Below, piece after piece: positions 49,033-61,346 of a DNA stretch of 64,000 bases (its first letter is position 1; each line of letters begins with the position of its first letter). Source of the DNA: Auanema rhodensis (lineage: Eukaryota > Nematoda > Chromadorea > Rhabditida > Rhabditidae). A program made the translations under genes and the position numbers. The notes beneath the pieces were generated by a model, which was not told the DNA's origin, did not search any database, and worked only from the letters and a program-made list of their open reading frames with translations. The DNA is taken from positions 9,434,131-9,498,130 of the forward strand of contig OZ059894.1 in assembly GCA_964057225.1 (NCBI GenBank), in the 5' to 3' direction.

Positions 49033-50414
49033 AACTAAAGAAATAACGGCTTAAAATCAAAATATATAGATTTATATAATTAACTTTGAATTATGTTTTA
49101 AGGTTAATGCTTTATACATATATACATAATGGTCAATTTTAAAATTTATAAAGTACGTGCTACCTCTATAATATCCGAAGACAACTTTTTCTATTTGCAT
49201 GTGTGTCATATATATAAAAAATAAAAGATTTATTATAATAAAACAATATTTCTATATATCTATTTGATATATATCAATGTAAAATGTAACATATTATATA
49301 AAAAATAGTTAATAGAAACCATTTTCAATCGCCTGTTATGGTTGAAACAAGTTTTATAACTTCATTTTCAATGAAAAGGTTTAATGAACAATTTTCAATG
49401 AAAATTTGTCTGAGAGAAAATTATAGAAAAAAAAAACGTTGAAATCAGTGAAAAAACAGAATTCTGCTGAGCGTCATGGCTATGTTCATCAATCTTTTTG
49501 AATTTTTTTTTGGTGGGTGGAGAAGGTGAGATGGGACGAAACAATGAAAATGGAAACATTTTCATTGTTCCATATGGTGAAGTAACTTAACAGATATTGG
49601 AATTTCTTAAAGTTATTTGAAGTAATAAACATCCAATGATTGAGTTATAGAAAAGAAAATGAAGATCTAACTAGTCGGATTACAAGATGACTTTGGTAGA
49701 TTCCGAAACATCATGTTAAAACGGGAAAAAGCTGCCATGTAAACAGGAAAACACGATAATCATCGTTTGTCTGTTAGCTAGAACGATCCGATAGCCATAG
49801 GTCATAGGTATAACCAATTGAAAACAACAATCATGAAAGATTATTGGAAAAAAAGTTGGAAAAGTTGGTCAAGTTGTAGATATTACATCACACAATTCAA
49901 AATATTAAATCAATAATTTGTGATTAAAAGATAAATTGCATCGCTTGGCAAGAAGGCTTTTTCGCCTTTCGACTGCATATGCATGTCGTTTATGATGTCG
50001 AATTCATTTAATCTATTCCTGTTTGGACGATCCGTTATCGCTTTTACTCTTTCCTTGAACATTAGCATCTCTTTTTCTCTCTTTCCCTCTGTTTATACCT
50101 CTTTATTTCCCTTTCTCTCTTCTGTAATCTCTTATTCTAACTAACCTCTACCTCTCTCTATCATCTCACCAAACTACTCTCACCTCTCTATATATGTCTT
50201 GTAATTTCTTTTTTCCCCTTCTATCGTTCTGAAACTCTCTCTCTGTACACTTGTCAATCGTATTTCCCATCATACAGCTTAGTTTTCAACAGCCTTCTAG
50301 CCTAATCACCGATTGACGATTTCATCTTCTAAGCTTCATAATAGCTTTCTCTTTTGAATTCTTTCATCTCCGTTCAGAATTTCTGCCTCAAATAGAACAC
50401 TAACTCCAGATATA
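49033..50414. other. Intergenic region
   Basis: AT-rich, then CT-rich before 50415. No exon is supported. Confidence 0.6.
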
Positions 50415-51226
50415 ATGTTCAATTTACTGATATTTGTCGTCGTTTTCAGTATCATCCCAATATTGGTTAGTTTCAATCTTTTTGATTCTCATTTTATATC
50501 CAAAACAAGATTATGAATCAATGCTTCTGTTATGAGTTTTTCGATTCCATATTGTGTTCTTTTCGAAATAAAAAAAAGATTTTCAAGTATTTCATGATAT
50601 AAACTCTGATTTTCTGCTTTTAGCAAGCCGAGAACCGTGTTCCTTCCTTGTCAGATATTTCCAATATCAACGATCCTGTTTTGAATGAGGTTAGCATCAT
50701 CACTAACATCTCCTATCCATTTTCTTTTGATGATTCCTTCAGGTTTTTGCCTCATCTAAATCTAATATTCCCCGAGAGGATGATGAGCCTATTCCGATGA
50801 TAGACACTCAACCTACATCCATTCAAACATCACAGCAAACAGTTAGACCAACTGCCAGCACATTCAGATATACACATCCTCAAGGTAATCAGATAAGCAA
50901 AAACATGACATAAAGATAAAGGCTTACATTTCGCAGGTGAAATCCCTATCACCCGACCAGATTCTCTCGGATCATCAATTCCTCCGTCAACACCCGATAG
51001 CTTCAGCCAGCTAGTCACAACAGGAGCTAATGTGTTTGCAACTGGAGCAAATGCCTTTTACAGGTATTTCGTTGCTTAAAGCAAGCGACATTCAAGCAAC
51101 ATCTACGATCTTTGATGTGAGGTTTTCAATTACAGGGGAGCAGCATCAGTAGGACAAGCTATCGGCATCAACGATTACAACTATCAGATCCCTCTGGTGA
51201 ATCAAGCTGCAGCTTTATTTGGCTAA
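50415..51226 (+). CDS. Secreted protein of unknown function, Pro/Ser/Thr-rich with Ala/Gly C-terminal repeat
   Basis: Five exons are traced from the ATG at 50415 (exon 1, 50415-50465; exon 2, 50624-50689; then about 50743-50884, 50938-51062 and 51136-51226). The signal peptide MFNLLIFVVVFSIIPILQA is cleaved before ENRVPSLSDISN. The middle is disordered (DTQPTSIQTSQQTVRPTAST). The C-terminal third has TTGANVFATGANAFYRGAAS, a GAN-repeat that could form an amphipathic helix, then QAIGINDYNYQIPLVNQAAA. No cysteines and no membrane anchor. I do not recognise the family. It lies downstream of the small-peptide cluster and in the same orientation, but has much longer spacing. Confidence 0.75.
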
Positions 51227-52531
51227 CTTCTCATCATTTATGATTCTGAAAAATCCCAGACGATGTATTTCTTGTTTGCAGCATCTTAGCGCTCGTTTTT
51301 CAGTTCTCACGTTGATTTCTGTACATAGGAACTCTTAATAAAATCTTTTTATTTCAAGTTAATTATTCGAAATAGTTGAGAACGACATGAAGAAGACGAT
51401 ACAATATCAGATTTCTCATCACATTTAAGTAATATTATAAGAATTAACACAATAACCAATTCTAGTTAGATATAGAGAATCAGCTGGATTCTTATCTGGT
51501 ACTCAAGATCCACTTCAATCCCTTGGGCCTTATTAGCTATAGTCTTCAATTCTTTAATGAGATTGTTATTTCCTTTTATTGTCTTTCCACAATATAATAT
51601 ATTCAACGAGTTAATAGGTGAAGAGATGCTTCCCATAAACTTTAATTTTGTTTGGAAAGTAGTGGAGATGATTGTCACATGCATGCGTCACATCATATCA
51701 TCAGAGATAGACATGATTCATGCAATTCATCTATTAGCATCGGCTTTGCAACAAAGTTATGAAGATCTGAAGCTTTGTCTGATATCCGAAACATGAAACC
51801 ATTATTGTTTCTCCAAGATTTTTGACTCCGCTCAGGCTACTTGACACATATATCAAGCTTAGGCTTCTTGAACAAACTTGTATCTTCGTATTCACTGTCT
51901 CATCTATCTCTTTTAAAATTTTAAAATAATGATAGGTCGAAGCATTTTGAACCAATTGTAATGCTGTGGCCCTGATTGACTTGAGTCACATGGCCTATAC
52001 TAAGGGAAAGGCTCGCTGGGCTGTTGATCACAAGAGAAAATTAAATGTTGCAACACAGAGAGACTCAAAGAAGAGGATAGTTGCGAACACAAGTTCAATT
52101 GAATACGCATGAGGAATGACATTCATCTGATCTTATCATATCCCTCAAATCCTAGCACTGTGTGATTAAAGTCATCTAATACGCTCGAGGCATTTCCCAA
52201 AGACAATAAATCAAGAAATGTAAAGTGCCAGAAGAGTAGTCTGTCTATACTTGCGTATGTATAACGTTCCTAAACTAAGTTAATAATTTTTAATAATTTT
52301 TTCAAAAAAAAATTTAAAAAGTTTGAGGAAATAAATTTTTTTTCACAATATTTTTCAATCTTAAAAATATTATTTCAATAATACTCATCAATCAGAATTA
52401 GAGAAACTCACGTGTCATATGCCACGCTTATCACGTTCAGTAACTGACGTCATTTCTTGTCGACGAAACAAGGATGAACGGTTGCTATCTCTTCAAATCT
52501 CAAACTATTATCTCATCCCACCTCTTTCCTG

Positions 52532-52535
<4 letters not shown>

Positions 52536-52563
<28 letters not shown>
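52536..52563. repeat. (CT)n microsatellite
   Basis: Uninterrupted CT run followed by TTTC units. Confidence 0.95.
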
Positions 52564-52569
<6 letters not shown>

Positions 52570-55500
52570 CTTTATATGTTTTTCATGTTTAACCTATCAG
52601 CCATTACATCTTCAGCAAATTATTTTCCTTTATTTCGCATATAGCATCAAACAAGCCCTATAACAAGCATCAAACTTGAGTTTTAAAAATAATCGAAAAG
52701 GATTTCATGAGCAGATATTTGATTTTGGTTGCCCTAAGTACAAAAACGTGAACAAAGAGAAAAACAAGCAAAACGGAACGGACATTTAAAACAATCAAAA
52801 CGTTTTCATCCTTAGCATGTTCTAACCTATGAAATGTGACTGCTGGGGACATATGGCTGTATGACTCTTCTTAGTAGATGACTCGACTACAGAAGACGCA
52901 ATGAATAAGAGAAAGAGCAGCTGTTTTCAAAGTTCAAATCACTTTTTTAACATTGAAAAGAGACAATTCTGGCTTAAGAATGTTGATGAGTTACCTTTGA
53001 TCAAGATGTTCGGTGAAAACATTACAAGATGTATCATTAATTATTTTCATTTTTTGATCATTTATCCAAATTCTGTGCGGGTTTAGTGCACTCTTTTCAG
53101 CCAATTTCTTTATTTTTTCACATCTCCTGATGTACTACTTTCATCCACAAACTGATATGTAAGACAAATTCGTCTTGTTGGAGGAAAATATTCTTAAATC
53201 ATATGTATAAATATAGATTTACATATCTATAATATCTATAAAATAGATGAAGACATGAATGAAAGACATTAAATCATTGGTAAAGTCACGAAGAGATAAA
53301 GCCAGGCATTTCCCTCCATCACAGACAGCTTAAATGGTCTTAAAGGGGGCCATAGAGGAAGAGATAGATAGAGAGAGAAAGAGAGAGAGAGAGAAACGTA
53401 CAAGGAGTGAGAACCATCCATTTTTATGAGGAAGCCATCACCATATTTCTTATATGATCCACCGAAATTCTCTTTTCTTTGAAGCACTTCTTTCATTTTT
53501 AGAAGATTTGAACCCGAAACGTTTACAAACTTGAAAACAATTTTATAGTTCAAACCAAGTTTTATTATTATTTTCCAAAAAAATCAAATAAAAAATCAAA
53601 TAAGAAATGTTTTTTTAGAATCCAAATCCTTCATGAAAACTTTTCAAATAATATTATTATTTCATAAATTATTATTAGTCTTTGTTTTATAATCAACACA
53701 TGTAATCAAGTTTATTACTATTCAAATATAGTATAAACCATACATTTAGATAATTAACTATACTATATAGTATAGAATATCAAATATTTAGATATTATAC
53801 ATAGATAGTTATCTGACATCATCTATCAATCTTGAATAATAGATTATGAAAGTGAAATTTAGAATTCAAATTGTGAAAAGGATTTAGATGGTATCTCAGC
53901 TTTTCCATTCATTTCATGCAAAATCTATAATCTTGACCTCTTGGCCTTCATCCGCTTAGATGCATATGAACGTCCTTTAATGCCTTGATTTCACCAACTT
54001 TTTTATTTATTTTCATTTTGTTTGACATAAAATATTTGGAACCATTTTGATCTTTAAAATTAAAAGAAATATTATTTTTAAATAGAAATCAAATTTGTAC
54101 AATGAAGTTTCTGCAAACATTGTTGATATTTGGCATTGTGCTACAGATAGATGGATAGATTTCAATTTTTCTTTACATTCTCTTCATTATTTTGGAGCAA
54201 AGTTAACCTTTTGTGCCAGTATTTCACCTCATTTTCTTGCGAACATTGGCTTTTTTTGATTTTCTTTTGTGGCAAGCAATGACAGCTTTAAGCTTACACT
54301 CAGGCTCATCAAACTGTTCTTTGCTCTTTCATAAAAATTGCCAAACCTTTTTTCTTCATCTCTAAGCTCTAAGTTGATTTGGTACAAGTGTCATCTGATA
54401 CGACAGGACATCTGTTGGAGGTTGAAGCTGATGCTCCGCACCAGTACCGAAATCGACGACAACTATGATTTTACATCTGATTCATGCAGCCTGTCATGCA
54501 CAGCACACTATATTTGGCTTTGAATAGATTTCATGAGATGCAACCTCAATGAAAATAGGATGAAAACCTGTGGTTGCTTGTGAGATTGTGAGAGGCACAG
54601 AGATGAGACTGATGGATGGAGTCTCTCTCTCTCTCTCTAAACACACAGCGAAACTCAGACGGTCACGGCTCTCTGCTTGTTTTCTATGAGCACAAATCAA
54701 GCTGTTCTTGGGATGTGCACAAGTATTTCGGAACACATTGAGCATGAACATGTTCACTCCATCTATATTTCTTTCTTTTCTCAGCTCACATGATTGCTTG
54801 TCTTTGTGATATTTGAGAAAAAAACATCAAAAGGAATACATGCAGATGACATTTTCTCCATTCGTGAGCAACTTGCCCTTCAGCATTATTCTAAAACTTA
54901 CCGAAATGACAAAGGGATTGTTCTTCACTATGTCTTACAACGGTACCAATGATGATGCAATCCTCCTTTCTAACTGAAGGCACAACGTCCAATTTCTGTT
55001 CAGAAATTGAGCCTTGTAACATGAGTCACTCATTCAATTTGTATTTTTGCAACAACAAAGAAAAAAATAAGAAAGCATTATGATGTTATTTCTCTTAAAT
55101 TCATTTTTCCTTTTCTCTTTTCATCTTCATCATCATTTTGGTGAGCTATCACTTACGCTTGTCGCCGCCATTTCATCCATTCTCCAGGCTACATCTTTTT
55201 ACCTCTCCATCTAACTTTCTCTATTTCTTGCTGTCCTCTCTTTCTACATTCTCATGATGTGCTGTCACCTACGCTTTTTGCTTCATTTTCTCTTTACAAT
55301 CACAGACAATCCTTTAGTGCTAACCCTACATGAGGTTAAAAGTGCTAATGGATCAGATGAATGATACCGTATAGATATATAGAGATGGTTAAAAAGGGAG
55401 AAAGAGAGAAAGAGAGAGAAAGAGAGATAGAGGGAGAGAGAGAGACTTATACATATCTTTGTAGGAAGAATATTGTTCAGATTATTGTTCAAAAATAAAA

Positions 55501-55949
55501 AAAAAGTTGTATTTCCTACTATTCATTCATTCTAATCTCTTCTGTATTATTTTGCATGAATCACATCTTTTGCAAATGCCAATTGAACATGAGGAAAGAG
55601 AAAGTATTCAGTTTTTATGACATTTGGCCTACAGTTTTTAGTGATAAAATTGTTGAAATGAAATAAAAAAAAAACAAAAAATCACTAGTTTATCATGTTT
55701 TACACATGATTTTTCAATTTTTTTTCTTACAAGTATGGATATTTTAATTAAAATGAATAAGAGTCAGTCATTTCGAATTCTAATCGTCCAATTTTCCCCA
55801 GCACATTCTCACTATCCGACCAAAACACACACCCACTCAACTATTTTTCAAAACACACGTGAATAACGTGAAATCAGCATATTTTTATTATTTCATTTTG
55901 ATTTCATAACAGGCTTAAAACGGTTGTTCTCTTATCTTCAAAACTAAAC

Positions 55950-55990
55950 AATACAACAACAACAACAACAACAAAACAAAACAACAAACT
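55950..55990. repeat. (AAC)n microsatellite
   Basis: Perfect then imperfect AAC units. Confidence 0.9.
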
Positions 55991-56734
55991 GTTTACACAA
56001 GTAATTTATATTGTTTATTTGATTAATAATAAAAATAAATAAAAATAGAACATTTTTGATATGAAAAATCTTCTTTAATATTCCCAAATATTATATTCTA
56101 ATTATATAATAAATTTATTTATGCTAATGAGCTATAAATTTCACTTAATAGTTCATTTGTTCCGGCAAGATGGCTTTCACACGCAAATAGTGCAAGCAGT
56201 TAATGAGCTGATTTTATTTCCAGAATGATTTAAAGACGTTAATGAAATTTTCCAATAATCCAAAATCTATATAAGAAGAGACAGACCACCCATTAGCTAT
56301 TGAAATTACAAAAACAGTTATTCTCGTTTACATTTGACATTTGGAAAAAGATGATGACAGTCAAAAGAATAGAAGAAGGTCAACATTGAAAGAGAGAAGA
56401 ATATTTTCAATTCTGCCTTCACTGCCCCCCCCCACCCCCTCCAATCCTTTACTCTTCGACATTCATACCAAATACTGATACTTCTCTTTTTGGCTTAACA
56501 ATTCTTTACTTTGTCTCAATACTAAGTGTCCATAAAGTTTTATTTATCTTTTACTTCATACGGGGCTACTCAAAATCAAACAACTTCTTATTTCAATTTT
56601 CACTTTTAACAATCTTAAATTAAAATCATTTTATCATATTATTCTATTTTGAAAAATATCTTGTTTGTTCAATGATTAACGTATATTACCTATGTTTATT
56701 TCATCTTCCATATCATATAATTACTATTTTCCCA

Positions 56735-56765
<31 letters not shown>

Positions 56766-57884
56766 ACCTCTCTCTCTATCTATCTTTTCAAATGAATCAC
56801 ACCCATTCTTGTAATCATCGATCAACAATCTGATAGACTTTACCAATTTTTACCCTTATTGACGTAAAATTTATCTTTTGTAGTTTGAAGTTCTTAGGTT
56901 CTCCCGCCATTTAAAGACGAACGCGAGCCAGGCTCTCCGCATCTTCGAGATGTAATTTCCGTTTTTCCATCCAAACTCTGTTGACCTATGGCGAGATACT
57001 AGCTGCCTGCTCTGATGCTTACCGGCTCCACGAGCACACTTGTCATTTCCACTAACTATATCTAGTTATCAATTGTGATTTTGCATGATTTTTCGACTGC
57101 CTGTTGAGAGCATTGTGCAGAAGTTTCGCCTTTGCTCTGGTCTTCTGACATATTTTTTTGCTGATCATCGTGTGAGCTATGTTTAACAACTGTAAGATTC
57201 ATTTACAATTTGTTTCAAATTTTGCAAGCTCCGTTCCCTTTTCTCTAATTTCTCGTAGCTTTCTTGCATCATTCTTCAGTGGGCGGAGCAAGAAAGTGGG
57301 CTGGACTGCGAGCACGTCCTCTTTGTTGCTTCACTGGCCATTAGTCCAGAGAATAAGGCATCATCTCATTCCATCATCTACCGTTCATGCAGCTAGTTAT
57401 CTATTCCTCCACATTTCATATACCATGATATCAAGTGTCTAACAAAGAGTTTATGAAGTTATTGTGTGTGTGTTGGGTAGTCTTGGATTGATGTTGTGTC
57501 TCTCCTTCCTTCTCTCATCTCTTTAAAGCTCTGATTTTCACGAAGCAGTCATCTATCACAGATATTTACTGAACATGAAAATCAAAAATGCCCTTTGTTT
57601 GATCTCTTTTTTTCTCTGATTATTTACAAGGAAATCGTATTTTTGGATGTGAAGGCTGTAGTTCACTTGTCAAGCCATGTGATTATTCAGCATATGATTT
57701 CGAGCATTACAACCTTTGAGAAATGCTTATCTCTCAACTGCTCTCTATACATTTGACTGATTTCCATCGACATATTGCTCATCTTCCATTTCACGCCTGC
57801 ATATCATATTCATGTACTTCTTGCGATAAATGTTTTTTTTCTCGTTTTCAATCGTTTTTCCGACTTTATGATGAAAGCTTTCAG

Positions 57885-58528
57885 ATGCGTGCCTTCATTT
57901 TGCTCAGTCTGCTCTTCGCTTCCGTTCTCGCTTTCCATTTACAGAAAAATGAATTTTTGGATGAAGAATATGTGAGTTTTAGTTTGGAGAAACCTTCTTC
58001 AACTTGTCGCTTGTTTCAATCTCATAATGCTTTTAATGTTCAGTTAACCAGAACTGTTCGTTCTGCAGAGGACAGCAGTTCATCCGAGGAAAATGAGAAA
58101 GCTGAAGCTCAGGGAAATAAGGTATAAACAAGAGGGTTATTGAACTGAAAGCTTATTTTTGATGTTTTCTAGGTCGAAGAAGAAGACAGTTCCGAAGCTT
58201 CTGGAGATAAAGATGAGAAGGAAGAGAAGGACGAGAAGGAAGATGAAGATGGTTCCGGTGCTCGCTTCATCCGTGACACCGATGAGGGTTCTGGTGACAA
58301 GAGCAACTCTTCTGAAGAAGATGAAGATGAGGGATCTGGAGAAAGATTCGTTCGCGAAGTAGAAGAGATTGAAGGATCAGGAGAAGTATCTTGAATCAGA
58401 CTATTGCTATTCAATAACATACACATTTTCAGCTCATCTCCTCTCAGTCTGTATCTGTTGTCGATGAGGAAGGATCCGGAGAAGGAGCCGATGAAACATT
58501 CTTCAAGGAGCCAGCCTTCTTCTTCTAA
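57885..58528 (+). CDS. Acidic secreted protein with multiple Ser-Gly glycosaminoglycan-type sites (chondroitin proteoglycan-like)
   Basis: Four exons (57885-57971, 58044-58121, 58173-58385, 58433-58528) give 157 aa. The ATG follows TTTCAG, a likely trans-splice acceptor. The signal peptide MRAFILLSLLFASVLAFHL is followed by a basic TRTVRSAED and then a highly acidic body. Six Ser-Gly sites in acidic context can be read: EASGDK, DGSGAR, EGSGDK, EGSGER, EGSGE and EGSGEG. Two of them sit in a repeat, GSGARFIRD and GSGERFVRE. The end is DETFFKEPAFFF. No cysteines. This is the make-up of nematode core proteins that carry chondroitin (CPG group) in eggshell or matrix; the exact orthologue is unclear. 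Confidence 0.82.
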
Positions 58529-60020
58529 TAAGTTTCATCCAATTATAAGCTTTCCTTTCAAATCTTGCTTGTCCTTCTTTCTTTCTCTCCCTCTCACTCC
58601 TGCCGTGATATGTGTAGACTGCTGTACTGAGAAATGATATTCCCGTTAATTTTTTTTTGGAAATATCATGTTCCATCAGCAATCAAAGCTCGTGCTATCG
58701 ATGATTATGCTCATCGTTCTGGTGTTTTTATCGTTTTTAAAACGTCGTAGTCATATTTTTATTTGATTGTAATTCATTATGATGATGCTCTCCTCTCCCC
58801 TCACTCATCAGAACCGTATTATTTGAAAATTCAGGATTCAAAATTCCTCTGTTGTTCCGCAAAACGCTGGTTTATGGATTTCAGAGAGGTAGATATGGCT
58901 TCTAGACCATATCTAGCATCCCATTACTTTTAGTATTTTATTTAATTTAATATTAAAATCTTCTAATATCAGAAAAAATGTTGAAGAACTAAGCTCCTTT
59001 CACCCCTAGTTTTGGCCCCCCGCCTCCCCCTTATGGTTTTGAAAATCTCCACCCCCTCAACATCAAGTCATCTGACCCATGAACTATGTTTGTACATTGC
59101 CCATGATTGTGTTTTACACATATGATCATCATTCATTTGTCATTTTGATGAACATTTCTAACAATTTATCTTTTATTCAATCAATTTTTATCTTGAAAGT
59201 TCAATCAAAACTATTAAAATACAGCAGAATATGAAGATGCAGATCTACAAGATATTCAGTTTATTCTGAAATGGTGGTCTATGCTGGTCATTCATGAATT
59301 GTTAACAACAAATTCTGAATATTTACGAATATGAGAGTGATCATAATGAGGAAACTTTAAAATTTATTGTTTAAACTTTGTTTAAACTTAACCTTTTGAC
59401 ATGTATTTGAATGAAAAATGAAGGTAATAAGGTGATTAAGCTATACGTTTGTTCTCTTGTTTGATGTCCTTCACATAGTATACATGATGAAATGCGGATA
59501 TTGCTGACCAGTGTAATTAATTCTGGCCATCATCATCATCATCATCATCATCGTAGTACGTAAGTTCAAATGAGTTGTTTAATTGAAAATTTGTGGTTTT
59601 TTCTTATATCAGACAACTGATTGTACATGTGATAGCTGACTAATAACAAACCAGCTGTTGCTGTTCGATCAACAACTGATAAAGTTGTTCGCAAAGATCA
59701 CTACATTGAAGCAAAGCAAGTAGAGAAAAACGATATATAATGAAATGAAACTTATTTAATTGACCGGCAAATTATAAGAAAATCATTCAATACACACAAT
59801 ATACACGATATATACATAGAAATATACATATATGTTAGAGATTTAGTAGCATATAATGCTGTTAAGTAACGATGTTTCGAACTTGAAACTCTGAACATCA
59901 CAGTTTTCTTCGAGAGGCGAGAGTGAATGTGTCCGAAAACAAGAAATTCATGCAGCTAATCGTTTGTCCTAATAGAAATCGGAAAGAAAAAACTAAGAAA
60001 TAGGCAATTAAGGAAGAGTA
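58529..60020. other. Intergenic region
   Basis: No supported gene. An ATC repeat lies at 59528-59552. Confidence 0.65.
59528..59552. repeat. (ATC)n microsatellite
   Basis: About eight perfect ATC units. Confidence 0.95.
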
Positions 60021-60883
60021 TTAAGGAGCTACCAGTTGGCGATATAAGTGATATCGTATCCTCATCAATGGATCTTGTGTATTATCTATGGGAAATGGCA
60101 GACTATCGTCGTCTTTCCAACAGATATCCAATAATTCTTTTAAGTTATTTGCATTTCTCATCAATTCGCTTATAAGATGCCGAGTAAATAATACATGACC
60201 ATATTGAGCTTGATGAGCGCGATACTTGTCACACAGGATCTGTTGATGCTTCCGACCACAGGCTGAACAGGCTGAACCGCAATTACGACTAGCATGCTTC
60301 GGGCCCAAACAACGCTGGCATAGACCCATGCTAGATAGACGTAGATATCGTTCTTCACCATTTTTATACAATTCGCAGTCTTCTGAATGATGGACAGATG
60401 AGCAAAATAGACATCGACCATCAACCAAATGAATAATATGCTTCTGAAATGAGAAAGTACATGGTAACATATGATGATCAAACTATGACATACAACTACT
60501 CTTGACCAATGACGCATCAATTCTATAAACGTAATTGTTGTTGCCACAATACGTCGTCGAATTTCCGGAGTCGAAGTATCGTCGTGCCAAGCTTCAAATT
60601 TCGGATTTCCGGCATGATTAATCCAATAATCCTTAGCTTGATGAAGCTTGACTGTTTTCTTCCAAACTTCTTTCATTTGCCATCGAATATTCTTGATATC
60701 TTCGTTATAAACATCATCCAAATCAGAGCCTTTATACGAAAGATCATGATAAGTTAGATGCATATCAGACAGCCATTTTGGAAAATTAACTGTTGACATG
60801 GTTGCTTCAAGATATTGATCCACTAATGGATCATCCCAAAAGTGTTCAGCCTTTAACGTTAATATTTCTGGAGGAATTGTCAT
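60021..60883 (-). CDS. Triple zinc-knuckle protein, Gag-like (BEL/Pao type), possibly domesticated
   Basis: Two exons (60883-60494 and 60443-60021) join in frame. The ATG at 60883 follows ATTTCAG directly, which suggests trans-splicing; an in-frame Met lies four codons upstream. The N-terminal half (FWDDPLVDQYLEATMST, YHDLSYKGSDLDD, IRRRIVATTITFIELMRHW) is helical with no clear family. The second exon holds three zinc knuckles: CLFCSSVHHSEDC, CQRCLGPKHASRNC (exact C-x2-C-x4-H-x4-C) and CSACGRKHQQILC. This triple arrangement is that of BEL/Pao retrotransposon Gag proteins. No protease, reverse transcriptase, integrase or long terminal repeat is seen around it. With an intron and an intact frame, it looks like a host gene derived from Gag, but a diverged remnant is possible. 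Confidence 0.75.
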
Positions 60884-61289
60884 CTGAAATATCATTCTAA
60901 AATATGGAAATTTGAAGTTACAACATCAATTGAAAGCTCAAAATAACAGAAAAAGAGGAAACCTATTGAAATTCTAATAATTTTTAATTGAATTAAAAAA
61001 AAATAAAAATTCGAATATCCTGACGTATTTCACGTAAAATAACGTGTCAATTGGATTTAATTTTTAAATTTACGTGTGAATGACATGCATAATGGCCATA
61101 TAGAATGGATGTGATAAGCCAAATAAGAATATTTTTCCTTTTTAGCAAAATAGTTATTTCTTTTATAAAAAATACTAAAAAAATAGAAAAAAAAGAGAAG
61201 ATTATCAAATGAACAACTTGAAAAAGTATAAGAAAAATAAATATAGAAATAGAATATAATTTTCAAAAATATAGAATTAAGATTTAGAG

Positions 61290-61346
61290 AAAAAAAGAGA
61301 AAGAGAGAAAGAAAGAAAGAGAGAGAGAGAGAAAGAGAGAGAGAGA
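61290..61346. repeat. GA-rich microsatellite
   Basis: GA and GAAA units over about 55 bp. Confidence 0.9.

Larger units (their letters stand above)
51227..57884. other. Long gene-poor region
   Basis: About 6.7 kb without a gene I can support. It contains CACGTG-type motifs at 52411-52455 and 55857-55871, CT runs at 52536-52563 and near 56740-56785, and an AAC repeat near 55950-55990. A stretch at 54094-54256 stays open with a faint transposase-like reading (see findings). Confidence 0.55.

Noticed and set aside
53269-53553. Minus-strand frame with KYGDGFLIKMDGS
   Set aside because: Reads like protein for about 50 codons with a possible donor, but no partner exon or homologue is visible and it runs into a GA/CT repeat.
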